A stretch of DNA of 64,000 nt from Diadema setosum (lineage: Eukaryota > Echinodermata > Echinoidea > Diadematoida > Diadematidae). The notes below the pieces were generated by a model that ran no database searches, was not told where the DNA came from, and worked only from the letters and a program-made list of their open reading frames with translations. The position numbers and the translations under genes are program-made. The DNA is taken from positions 26,899,173-26,963,172 of the forward strand of contig NC_092693.1 in the NCBI RefSeq assembly GCF_964275005.1. The letters are read 5' to 3'. This document shows positions 1 through 9,069 of the stretch, one piece after another (the stretch's first letter is position 1; each line of letters begins with the position of its first letter).

Positions 1-168
1 ACAGACTCCGAAAAGAGGAACGAATATGCTGTGAAGATCAGCAATAGATTTGCCCCCCTCATAGAGCTCGAAGATGTCCAAGAAATGGCGGATCAGTTCA
101 CTGAAGTCACAAATGAAACAGCACTGGAAGTGCTGGGCAAACGCCGGGTCATGAAATAACCCTGGATA

Positions 169-1237
169 ATGTATGACAGCAGGACTCTGGAATGGTTCCA
201 AACCAACGTTGGTGTCAGGCAGGGATGCATTCTCTCGCCAACCCTCTTCATCCTCTTTCTGGAACAGATCATGATGGAAGCACTCGAAGATTTTGATGGC
301 ACAGTTGCAACCGCAGGAAGGCCAATCAGCAATCTGAGACTCGCTGACGACATTGACCTTGTTGCTGGAAATAGGGAAGAGCTAGCAGAGCTGACTACGC
401 GGCTCGACACTGCTGCCCGCCGATACGGCATGGAAATTAGTCACAAAAAAGCAAGATAATGACGACTTCAAGACAGAATAAACAAGATGACGAAGCACAG
501 GAGATATGGGTGGACGGGCACGCGCTAGAGGAAGTTCACCAATTCAAGTACCTTGGCGCTATGATGAATGAGGAGGCCATTTCAACAACAGAAATAAAGA
601 CACGAATATCCATGGCGACTGCTCAGTTGGCCAAGTTGAACCATGTCTGGAGAAGCAGAGAGGTGAGAGAGAAAACAAAAATTGAGCTGATGAAGGCATT
701 GGTGACCTCGATAGCCCTATATAGATGCGAGTCACGGACGCTAAGCAAAAATCTGGAGAAGAAAATAGCCGCTTTCGAGATGAGATGTTTCCGTCGATTA
801 CTCGGAATACATTGGCACGATCGCCGCACCAATGCTGGAAGAGATCAGAGATCAGAGAAGAGAGCACCAGTGCTCAGTGCACCAGTGCTCAGTGCACCAG
901 TGCTCAGTGCACCAGATCAGAGAAGAGAGCACCAGTGCTGGAAGAGATCAGGAGGAAAGTTGGGGATTATGAACCACTGCTGGACATAATGAAGAGAAGG
1001 AAGATGCAATGGTTCGGACATGTCACTCGACGGCCAGGTACACTAGCGCATACGGTAATGCATGGTCGGGTGGATGGGCGACAAGCTCAAGGAAGACCAA
1101 GGAAGAATTGGGTGGCTGATGTGAGGAGATGGGTGGAGAAGCTGGTGGAAATCTGTATGAGAATGGCGGAGGATAAGGAAACCTGGAGAAGGACATCTCA
1201 GTGCCCCAACGGCAGAAATGCTACGGGTGTGACCTGA
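169..1237 (+). pseudogene. LINE reverse transcriptase C-terminal half, broken
   Basis: Residues from 169 include the RT motif-B-like RQGC box and the catalytic YADD-equivalent LADD (in LRLADDIDL). A stop near 459 is followed by a frame change into the thumb and C-terminal region (HQFKYLGAMMNEE, MKALVTSIALYRCES, KIAAFEMRCFRRLLGI). A second frame change, within a short tandem duplication at 850-938, moves the reading to the frame ending at 1237 (WFGHVTRRPG, GRPRKNWVADVRRW). The intact protein would copy its own RNA at a nicked target. This copy has lost motif A and its frame, so it cannot function. Confidence 0.85.
850..938. repeat. 15-bp triplication inside a ~64-bp duplication
   Basis: Three perfect copies of a 15-bp unit containing GTGCTCAGTGC occupy 866-910. 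They are flanked by two copies of a GATCAGAGAAGAGAGCACC block (from about 850 and 914). The expansion lies in the LINE coding region and is one cause of its frameshift, so it is a post-insertion replication-slippage event. Confidence 0.85.
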
Positions 1238-1250
1238 CCTGACCTGACCT

Positions 1251-1624
1251 TGTTTTCGTACATAATTTGCAGATGGTCACGAGTTGCTCGCGTCATAGCA
1301 TGTTTACATGTAGGCCTATACTATTTGACGTTGTCAACGTCTGGACCATACCTTATGTCGATATTACTTTCTTCGGGAGCGAAAATTATGTATACATTAT
1401 CCTACAAGATAGAATACTGTTCAGCTCTGTAACCTGTCTGAAGGCGGGCGTACGAACGTAATGCAATATGCCAAAATTGATTCAATCACATTTCTGCTTC
1501 CTCCATTTTTTTTCTTCTCAAATTTCAAGGGGGGGGGGGGGTGATTGTACAGGCCATCCCCCCTCCTCCATTTCAGGGGGGATTCATCCCCCAGGATTTA
1601 CGCCCATGCACATATCCAACTTGC
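1251..1624. other. No gene recognised
   Basis: Short anonymous sequence with one TAGGCCTA palindrome (1311-1318) and a run of about twelve G near 1530 followed by C-rich sequence. No domain-bearing ORF is visible. Confidence 0.6.
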
Positions 1625-1659
1625 CGCTCGATAGACTATCACCTTGTTAACCCCATATT

Positions 1660-1744
1660 TTTCAGCTCAGAAACCAATCAGGCATTGCGATCCCGACGTG
1701 TGGAACAACCTACCTCTTCAACTAAAGCAGTATACTTCACTTTT
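1660..1744 (+). pseudogene. LINE ORF2 extreme C-terminus fragment
   Basis: One frame reads DPDVWNNLPLQLKQYTSLF. The pattern G/D-P-x-x-W-N-x-L-P with a following hydrophobic helix is the C-terminal signature seen in CR1/L2/Jockey-like LINE proteins, and it recurs in this window near 25075, 26060, 43700 and 46445. Only about 80 bp survives, cut on the right by the Helitron-like repeat that starts at 1745. Confidence 0.55.
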
Positions 1745-2875
1745 TGTCTCGCCCACCGGAGGTGAAGGCGAGACTAAGGGATCCAAATGTCGTCCGTCCG
1801 TCGTCCGTCCGTCGTCCGTCCGTCGTCCCTCACAAATGTTAAAGTTTACCTGCAAGACTCTCTTATGATGCATAACTTGGCAACTGTTACAGCAATGGCA
1901 GCCAAACTTGGGTGATAGAAGCACTAGGGGTATCTTCATGTTATGGTGTTGTCGGAGGTCATGTGATGATGTCAAAGGTCATTTGAGGTCATATATTATA
2001 GAGTATGTGCAAGACTCTCTTTTCTATGTTAAAGTTTACCTGCAAGACTCTCTTTTGACAAATAACTTCACATAAGTTGCTTGGATTACAACCTAACTTG
2101 GGTCATAGATGCACTGGAGGTACCTTCATTTTTTGGTGCCGTTGGAGGTCACAGGATAAGGTCAAAGGTAATTTGAGGTCATATGTTAAAGTTTACTTGC
2201 AAGACTCTCTTATCACATGTAACTCGACACATGTTGCTACAATGGCATTCAAACTTGGGTGATGGATGCACTGGGGGTACCTTCATGTTATGGTGCCGTA
2301 AGAGGTCACATGATAAGGTCAAAGGTCATTTGAGGTCATACGTTAAAGTTTACTTGCAAGACTCTCTTATCACACGTAACTCAGCACATGGTGCTACAAT
2401 GGCAATCAAACTTGGGTGATAGTAGATGTTTCTTGGGAAGTTGAAGATAACCACAAGGTCAAAGGTCACAGACGGGTCAACGAACTTTTAGGACCCAATG
2501 TTAAGTTTTCAGGGCGCATTTCGTTTATGGCTCATAACTTTTGATCCCTTTGTCCGTTTGTGACCAAATTTGGATGGTAGATGTCCCTTGGGGAGTTAAT
2601 GGTCATCACAAGGTCAAAGGTCACAGAAAGGGGTCAACAAATTTTTAGGGCCCAATGTTGTTTTTATGGTACGTTTCGATTATGGCTCATTACTTTTGAT
2701 CCCTTTGTCCCTTTGTGACCAAATTTGGATGGTAAATGTCCCTTGGGTGTTGAAGGTCACCACAAGGTCAAAGGTCATAAGCAGGTCAATTAACTTCTGG
2801 GAGTTATGAAAAATATCAATTCCTTGTACACGAATGGGCGAGACACAATTTGGCACTTGCCTTGTTTTGAGAAAG
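1745..2875 (+). mobile_element. Helitron-like non-autonomous repeat, family 1
   Basis: The 5' end folds into a hairpin: GTCTCGCC (1746-1753) pairs with GGCGAGAC (1767-1774). TGTCTCGCCCA (1745-1755) recurs inverted at 2835-2845 near the 3' end. A CGTCCGTC tract follows the 5' hairpin. The body has three to four diverged subunits, each holding GCAAGACTCTCTT and AAGGTCAAAGGTCA. The layout matches families 2 and 3, whose 3' ends are clearly Helitron-like, but in this copy a terminal CTRR is not evident. It encodes no protein. An alternative is a TIR element, but the terminal inverted repeat is too short to be convincing. Confidence 0.6.
2316..2777 (+). promoter_or_regulatory. Four perfect DR1 motifs (AGGTCA-A-AGGTCA)
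   Basis: Perfect direct repeats spaced by one base lie at 2316-2328, 2456-2468, 2611-2623 and 2765-2777, with imperfect versions near 1970 and 2159. DR1 is the consensus site for RXR heterodimers, HNF4 and COUP-TF nuclear receptors. The motifs are seen directly; any regulatory use is inference, because they are part of the repeat consensus. Confidence 0.5.
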
Positions 2876-3682
2876 TATCTATCATCGAAATATGTTTCCA
2901 GCTAATATAATTGTATTTGATATAATTATGTACTTATTTTCTTTTTCTTTAAGTCTTGGCTAGCCCTGATCCGTAACAAAAAGATATTTGATTTCTTTCA
3001 TTCTTTCCTGTTCTTTTCTTTGATAATGACTTTACAGGGGCAATTATTTGCATATCGTATCTTTTAGTCAAGCGCATACTCACACCTAAAATATGCACAT
3101 TAGTCAGAAGTAATCATACTCTCTTGCACTGTCACCTGCACACAGGATGCACTGTCACTTGCACACACCTACAGTTCTATTTACCAGTAGTCAATGGTGC
3201 TGCTTTTTTCCTTCTTCTTTAAGGCACCCAGTAATTGTTTGCTTGTCTGTTTGTTTGTTTCGTTGGTTAGTTGGTTTTTGGGGGGATGTTGGTGTAGAAC
3301 GTTAAGATTAAGATTTTGTGTGTGTAGGTTTATTGGTGTTGTGTTATATTCGTATACAAGATAAAGGCCTCATCCACGTCAAGCTCCGCTTATGATGACA
3401 GTCCTCTGTGTCGATTTCTCCTTTGTTCACATATTTATTATGCCTGAACATATTGCTTTGATTTATATGTTATTATAGAGATATGTTGTTATGAAATTTA
3501 CAATTCTTGTATTGATTTGTATGTTATACTCTCCTCTTTTTTTCATACTCAATGTCACTTTGTTTTCATTTGTTATTGTATTTGGAGAAAGAAAATGCAG
3601 AAAAAACCCCAAACCAAACCAATCTGAAATCCCGACATTGTTGCGTCAAATAGCATTTATTCCTTGTGTCACTGCCTGCAAC
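2876..3682. other. No gene recognised
   Basis: AT-rich anonymous sequence containing short GTTT and CACA runs. No ORF with recognisable domains, TIR or hairpin was found. Confidence 0.6.
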
Positions 3683-3850
3683 CAGGAATAGCCTAGCTAG
3701 CGGTATCGTCGTTGCTCGGAAAGCAGTAGATATGTTCGATTCCCGCTGGTTCCTTTTCCGACATGTTTGTTAACATGTGCATCGGCAATTGCGATCTTAC
3801 GAATTCACTTGAACAGATGAGGGAGACAAAAATTGAAGAAAAATCATACC
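3683..3850 (+). repeat. tRNA-like SINE unit, copy 1
   Basis: TAGCCTAGCTAG resembles an RNA polymerase III A box, and TGTTCGATTCCC about 50 bp later resembles a B box. Together they suggest a tRNA-derived head. A body follows (TTCCTTTTCCGACATG, then TTGTTAACATG, then GCGATCTTAC). The same order of blocks recurs at 5153-5430. I infer a SINE family from the two copies and the box spacing. It has no clear 3' tail here. Confidence 0.45.
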
Positions 3851-3974
3851 ACATCTTCACCCCTCTGCGTATAATAATCTCTTGCTTTCATTTAATATCC
3901 CTTGTCCACACTCGACTTAACATAACAAAATCAGAATCTGAGAGCCCGAGTACTAGTATTTGTTCGAGATTAAT

Positions 3975-4150
3975 TAATTGTGTCACTGCCGGTGTCACAG
4001 GCGATCCGTTCCGGGATTCGGGGGAACCGATATACTGGCCGAATTCAGTCGATTGGTCCCGCCGGAACGAATATACCGCACAATAGGCAGCACGCAGAAA
4101 CGTTCGACAACCGCCGATCCTATCCGGGTTGTGCGAGTAGGCCTCATTTA
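3975..4150. repeat. Palindromic GATCCGTTCC repeat, copy 1
   Basis: The block begins GGTGTCACAGGCGATCCG and contains several short inverted motifs (CCGATATACTGGCC, GGAACGAATATA). The opposite orientation is found at 4980-5150, where CGGATCGCCTGTGACACC ends the block. The two copies sit in inverted orientation beside the two SINE-like units. Superfamily unknown. Confidence 0.5.
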
Positions 4151-4185
4151 AAACAAAATATCTGTTTATTGTGGATGCCTATACC

Positions 4186-4220
4186 AAACCAAACCAAACC
4201 AAAAAAAAAAAAAAAAAAAT
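4186..4220. repeat. (AAACC)n followed by A-tract
   Basis: Three to four AAACC units run into about 21 A. This is a microsatellite or the remnant of a retroposon tail. Confidence 0.8.
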
Positions 4221-4975
4221 CTTAGCAAGCTATTTCTTCATTTTTTAAAAAATAATATTAATGACAAACCCATGTTTACGTTCTGATAATGTCCCTTTAA
4301 TTGAATCATGATATAGCCTTGTACTTACATTGCGCTCGAACAAGTGGCGAGAAGAAATGAATTACTGTACAATAATTAGCTAAATAGCATGCACACATAA
4401 ATAGCATGCACACATACACACAGACACAAAATAGAATAAAGACAACTGAACACACAAAATCAAAATTCACCCCGTCATTTGAAGTTTTTACAACTGATTA
4501 ACCCCCCCCCCCAAAAAAAAAATGCATGTATAGACGATGGTGATTATATTGGTCGTTATATCGTACTAAATGATTAGATTCTGAGCGCTGAAAATGGACA
4601 TTAAAATGAAGGTGGATACTATTTGAGCACATACGTCTAAGCTCCTTATATTACAGTAGTTAACATGAAGCATGCCGAACATCCCAACTACAGTAACTCA
4701 TTCGATCTGCTCAAGACGATTCAAATCAGAGAGAGGTTGGCATGACCAATAACCCGGTGCGTGCATGTGCAATGTAGGCCTACTGTGTCATGGCCACCAT
4801 GACGACGAAAGAGATTGGGGGGGGGGGGGATGAATTACTTTGTAGTCCGGGTCTCAAAATTGGCAACTTTGTTCGATTGGCTGGTTAGAGAGATTTGGAG
4901 AAGTTCATTGGCTGTGGAGGGAGACTGGTAGAGTACATTTTACTGAAAGGGTGTTTCCCTATTACCACTTTGTAT
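4221..4975. other. No gene recognised
   Basis: Anonymous sequence with a C-run near 4501, a G-run near 4816 and a TAGGCCTA palindrome (4775-4782). No domain-bearing ORF or clear mobile element is visible. Confidence 0.6.
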
Positions 4976-4979
4976 AGAT

Positions 4980-5150
4980 TGTACGGTGGAGACCCGGATC
5001 GAATCGGCGGTGGGGGATCGTATCGGCCGTGAGGCAAAAATCCCACCGATTGGATCCGGGAGATCCGATATACTGGCCAAATTCCGCCGATTCGTTCCGT
5101 CGGAACTTATCTACTGGCCGGAACGGATCGCCTGTGACACCGGAAACCAG
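4980..5150. repeat. Palindromic GATCCGTTCC repeat, copy 2 (inverted)
   Basis: Inverted relative of the block at 3975-4150, sharing CCGATATACTGGCC and ending CGGATCGCCTGTGACACC. It contains internal near-palindromes built on ACTGGCC and CGGAAC, so it can form several alternative hairpins. Confidence 0.5.
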
Positions 5151-5430
5151 GGATAGCTTGGGGTATTGTTGCTGCCCGTAGTACATGACAGTTGGACAGT
5201 TGGACGCTGGTTCCTTTTCCCGACATGTTTGTTAACATAACGTCGGCCTTATGCCAAAAAGGCCTTAAAGAACTTCCCCTCTTATGCCAAAACGGCACTA
5301 ATAGTGTACAAAGTCGATAGCGTTAAGGGCCTTTTGGCATAAGAGTGGATGTGGTTTAAGGCCCTTTTGGCATAAGACCGACGATATTATGTACATCGGT
5401 AGATGCGATCTTACAAATTTATTTGTACAA
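5151..5430 (+). repeat. tRNA-like SINE unit, copy 2, split by a MITE
   Basis: This matches the unit at 3683-3850: AACCAGGGATAGC, then CTGGTTCCTTTTCC, then GACATGTTTGTTAACAT. It resumes after 5390 with GTACATCGGTAGATGCGATC. The interruption at about 5239-5390 is absent from copy 1, so copy 1 serves as the empty-site reference. Confidence 0.5.
5241..5383. mobile_element. 143-bp palindromic MITE with nested inverted repeats
   Basis: The terminal inverted repeats are 29 bp (5241-5269 and 5355-5383) with 27 matches, starting CGTCGG. Inside them a second inverted pair (5281-5297 and 5327-5343) repeats the same CTTATGCCAAAA core, so the element holds four copies of one motif, two in each orientation. 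It lies inside the SINE-like unit at a point where the other copy (near 3775) is uninterrupted. Target duplication is not clear. Superfamily unknown. Confidence 0.8.
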
Positions 5431-6054
5431 GGGGGGGGGGGGGAGACCATTATAATCAATTGGCAAAACGATATGCCTGTCCTTCTCCCCTTCAAACAGT
5501 TTCATGTTAGACTTTCTTTTGCTTGAAAGTGCATGCACGCGTCTAACATATTGGCACAGCCGGAACGTAGGGATTACTGTTGTTGTAGACTTGTCGGTAC
5601 AATATGTGGGAGGGAAACTGGAATATTTACAAAATATAGGTTTACATATTTACAAAATATAGGTTTACATGCATCCATGAAAATGAGAAGAAGCTCTAAC
5701 ATAACGCATAGATTTATCCCGGCAAATTCCACTCTTGGGTAGAGAGACTGTGTGTTTTCCCTGAATCTCCAATAAAGGGTTCCTTTTGGCAAGACGACGA
5801 AATCCGAAAATTGTTAAAAAAGAGTTGTGTATTTGACTTTCAACCCGGAAATTTCCTTGACAAAGGATTTTTCTCTCTCTTTGAACTACTCATGAGAAAT
5901 TTTTAAAGGGGATTAATATCAAATAACGAATGTACCGTCCACAAAATTTAATGTTGATAGTCAGACATGTTATGGTGTAAAGGTGTTTCAAAGAAGAAAC
6001 AAAAATATCATGGGCCTACATAGTAAGGTTAGCTTGTAAAACTGTAGGTCCAAA
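5431..6054. other. No gene; 23-bp tandem duplication at 5624-5669
   Basis: A G-run lies at about 5430. A 23-bp unit containing TTTACAAAATATAGG is repeated twice at 5624-5669. The rest is anonymous. Confidence 0.6.
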
Positions 6055-6312
6055 AAATGGGGGTTATCGCCACGAAACACACCCACGAGTCATACGGCCC
6101 ACGAGACCGTCATTGAAATAGATCCATGATATATATAGCCCACGAGTTATACAGTCCTTGAGTTCGACACTCCGTATATAAAGCCTATGAGTTTGACACT
6201 ACAAAAAACAAGGCTGGTATGAGACAAAAACCACGCAAAAGAGGTTTATGAGACCGACATTAGGAAAAGAAGGTCTACAAGACTGACAGGATGAACAGCG
6301 CCATCTAAGCGC
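6055..6312 (-). repeat. Graded tandem-unit element, copy A
   Basis: About eight degenerate units of roughly 28-35 bp are built on GCCCACGAG. They change in order across the array: GAGTTATAC at the left, GAGTTCGACACTA in the middle, GAGACCGACA at the right. The array ends at AACAGCGCCAT. An inverted copy at 27060-27385 has the same unit order and the same two ends. That makes it a mobile or duplicated element, not an independently expanded minisatellite. No protein is encoded. Confidence 0.75.
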
Positions 6313-6517
6313 CTGTTGGATGCAAGCTCTTCACATGTAAACTATAAGTATGTACAGGATGTTGGATTAACCACATACCAGGGGAAAATAACATGCTGCT
6401 CAAGTGCTTGGTACACTTTCCTCACACTATAGAGCGCGAAATTGTGAATAATTGAACAGCGCCATATATAAATCAACAAAAAATATGTATTCTTACAGGT
6501 GTGGCAGGGTGCATGCA
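6313..6517. other. No gene recognised
   Basis: Anonymous spacer. A second ACAGCGCCAT occurs near 6455, close to the end of the preceding graded element. Confidence 0.5.
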
Positions 6518-6635
6518 GGGCCTTGTTTTATGAAGAGTTATTATTGATTATATAGTTGATTCCTATTATAAGTCTATGGCAGCCTGTGTGGTAAGGAAAT
6601 CTATAATCGATTATATCTTTTGATAAAACGGGCCC
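6518..6635. mobile_element. 118-bp MITE with GGGCCYGTTTTAT termini
   Basis: The left end (6518-6531, GGGCCTTGTTTTAT) and right end (6623-6635, ATAAAACGGGCCC) are inverted repeats. Internal blocks ATTGATTATAT and ATATAATCGATTATAT extend the pairing. I recognise GGGCCCGTTTTA-ended short palindromic elements as widespread in deuterostome invertebrates. Non-coding. Confidence 0.75.
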
Positions 6636-6909
6636 AGTTCTGTCACGCTATACCGCGGAAGCGACATTGTTGCCAATGATTTTTTTTTTTCATGCTAACA
6701 TTGTTCTCTTCGTAGAAATAGAAAGATGTATGGCTTCAAGTTTATTTAGGTCTTTCAACAATTTTTACTAGGGTTTCCACATTTCTAGCTAGAAGATGGG
6801 CAGGATGTAAGATTTTCCCCTTTTCTAAACTCGCTCCACCAGTTCTGTATGAGACATCCTACCCAACTGCTAAGAAGTTTTAGAGAACCAATTTGCCTCT
6901 GTAACCATA

Positions 6910-7779
6910 CAGTGCGTATCAAAAAAGAAAAAGAAGAAAAAAAGGTAATCCAACTTTGGAGGGCTACTATTTTATAACTGTCAGCTTTGGAGAGCGCGAT
7001 GTTGGATGTGACTAATTATGTTGACAAACGTCATGCGTGACTGAGCACATGAACTTTGCAGACAAAAACGACAAATTGCACTTTTCCAAGTTTGCGCGTT
7101 ATTGTGAAGGAACAATGCGTGTCTCACTGCATGAATGAGATCTGTCAATGAAAGTGGTCAAATCATCAGGCCAGCCTGTGCGAATGCAGGTTTGTGTTTA
7201 GTGTTTTTGCTTAGGGTTTATCCTAACATTTTATGATCCATAACCTTTAACATGGCCATCTGTCCGATAACTTGGTCACTCCCACAGAGGCCAACCCACA
7301 CAGTCCATTTTTCTCTATTCATATTCAACATAGAGCTCGCAGCGACAAACTATGTCTTGAATATGAAGAGAGAAAAATGGGTAATGGTTTAGCCTTTACA
7401 GGAAGGACCAAGTTATCGACAATGTGGCAATGTTGACGGTTATGAACCATAAAAGGTTAGAAGAAATCCTAAACACGAACCTGCAGTTGTGCAGGCTAGT
7501 GTGATGATTTGACCACTTTCATTGACAGATCTCATTCATGCAGTGAGACATACATTGTTCTTTCACAATAACACGCAAACTTGGAAAAAATGCAATTTGT
7601 CATTGTTGTCTTTAATGTTCATATACTCAGTCATGCATGACGTTTGTAAACATAATTTGGTATTAATGGAAAGAGGAAGAGTTCCCCTTTCCTCATATCT
7701 AACATTGCGCTCTCCACAGCTAGCAATTATAAAAAAGTAGCCCTCCAAAGTTGGATTACCCTTTTTTTTATACGCACTG
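6910..7779. mobile_element. 870-bp foldback element, TA target duplication (Tc1/mariner-like)
   Basis: Both ends read CAGTGCGTAT with TA immediately outside (6908-6909 and 7780-7781). The two halves are near-complementary over roughly 400 bp each; for example AATCCAACTTTGGAGGGCT near 6946 pairs with its reverse complement near 7740. They meet at a hairpin near 7315-7370 in which CCATTTTTCTCT pairs with AGAGAGAAAAATGG. The TA duplication and short termini fit a Tc1/mariner-derived non-autonomous element. No transposase is present. A transcript would form a very long double strand. Confidence 0.85.
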
Positions 7780-8113
7780 TATATATAATTATGTCACAGC
7801 GACGCATCCTTGATTTGTTGCTTGTATTTGTAATATTCTCCTCAAAACGGTGAGTATATGAAGGTATAAACACCTGTTTTAATGGATGTATCTTCTTTTC
7901 CTGAATCATTATACCTTGATAGACGATTACACATTTGCATATTTTAGATTTCTAGAATTTGTTTTATTTACTTACTTATTTACTTGACTTTGTATCTGAT
8001 CTTCATGTAACTATGAACATGCCATTATCAGCGTTCCCTATGATCCCCGTAATTTGCAGATTTTGTAAATAATAATTCTATGTTAATGAATATTGTTGGA
8101 TGATAATGGGATG

Positions 8114-8467
8114 TGGGGGCAGTGTGGAATGTGGATAAGACTCTCGACTCCCGTTCGGAGGATCCGAGTTCGAATCCCGCCCAGTGCTTACGTCCTTGGA
8201 CAAGATGTTATTACCCACTATAATTACGTCCCTCTCACCCCATGGGGTGGTATGGGGTATATATACAGTGCTTATTTAGCGCATATCACCACCGTGGTGT
8301 CTCTATGCGCTTTAAGGGAGAAAGATGAAAGTAGAAAGAGGAAATGTCGTGTACAATGTATGAATAAATGTATAAATGGGTTCCTGGCATCGCTAGGGTA
8401 TTAATGATGGCAGGGCCCTCTGGTAGAGCAGTGGCAACACTTGAGAGGCAACCCTGGGTAAATAAGA
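8114..8467 (+). repeat. tRNA-derived SINE with internal insertion
   Basis: A tRNA-like head has an A-box-like GGAATGTGGATAAGACTC and a B box GAGTTCGAATCCC (8166-8178). It is followed by the SINE body shared with 52358-52608 and a (TTA)n tail. Relative to that uninterrupted copy, about 110-120 bp are inserted near 8255-8370. The insert contains a hairpin of GCGCAT/ATGCGC and CACCAC/GTGGTG arms. The head resembles a Pol III promoter. This copy is diverged. Confidence 0.8.
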
Positions 8468-8516
8468 CCTTATTATTACTATCATTATTAAACTTATTAT
8501 TATTACTATTACTATA

Positions 8517-8548
<32 letters not shown>

Positions 8549-8606
8549 CATTATTATCATTATCATTATTATTATTATTACTTTTATTATCATTATTATT
8601 ATTATG
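8468..8606. repeat. (TTA)n microsatellite
   Basis: Imperfect ATT/TTA tract continuing the SINE tail, with ATC interruptions. Confidence 0.9.
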
Positions 8607-8765
8607 TATTACATTCTTGTGTGCAGCCCTACCTTCTCATTGTGCAATTGAACCAGAATTTCTGAGTTCTGTAGAGATTTTCGAGAAGTAATAGCCTTTA
8701 AGAATAAAAAGAAAATAATGATTTGGCAGCCATTTTGTTTATGCAAATGAAATTGGCTTGCACTG
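8571..8765. repeat. 195-bp segment duplicated at 14586-14781
   Basis: This is nearly identical to 14586-14781 over the whole length (a handful of mismatches by eye), including the end of the TTA tract and GCAGCCCTACCTTCTCATT. The copies are in the same orientation about 6 kb apart. Here the match stops exactly where the next SINE fragment begins. Confidence 0.85.
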
Positions 8766-8885
8766 TTTGTCCCTCTCAACCCATGTATATAAATGGGTAC
8801 CTGGCATCGCTAGGGTATTAATGATGGCAGGGCCCTCTGGTAGAGCAGTGGCAACACTGGAGAGGCTACCCTGGGTAAATAAGAC

Positions 8886-8943
<58 letters not shown>
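8766..8943 (+). repeat. 5'-truncated SINE with (TTA)n tail
   Basis: Begins at GTCCCTCTCAACCCATG-like sequence, so the tRNA head is missing. The body (GGTACCTGGCATCGCTAGGG, GGTAGAGCAGTGGCAACACT) and a (TTA)n tail (8886-8943) match the full copy at 52358-52608. Truncation of the 5' end fits target-primed reverse transcription. Confidence 0.85.
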
Positions 8944-9069
8944 GGTGATCCGAGTATCCTCTCGGATCACCTTCTGTTTCTGTACGGATTTTTTGTTCTT
9001 CTTCTCTCTTTATTTCTCCTCAAAAGTTGTAGCTCAGAAAGTCCTCTGCCTATCAATTTCAAACTTACA

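Larger units (their letters stand above)
1..1250 (+). mobile_element. Non-LTR retrotransposon relic, internally deleted, with (TGACC)n tail
   Basis: The segment carries three in-order fragments of a LINE ORF2 protein. Positions 1-159 encode a linker that ends in a stop. From 169, in the same frame, it resumes directly at the reverse-transcriptase block GVRQGCILSPTLF, followed by LRLADDIDLVAG. The N-terminal half of the RT, including catalytic motif A, is therefore missing, most simply by an internal deletion near 159. The 3' end closes with four TGACC units (1230-1250), like the simple-repeat tails of several LINE clades. The C-terminal region (MKRRKMQWFGHVTR, GRPRKNW) resembles abundant RTE-type elements of marine invertebrates. 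The clade is uncertain. The element is inactive and runs off the window's left edge. Confidence 0.85.

Noticed and set aside
8393..8593. ORF rich in isoleucine and methionine
   Set aside because: Translation of the TTA/ATC microsatellite on the minus strand.
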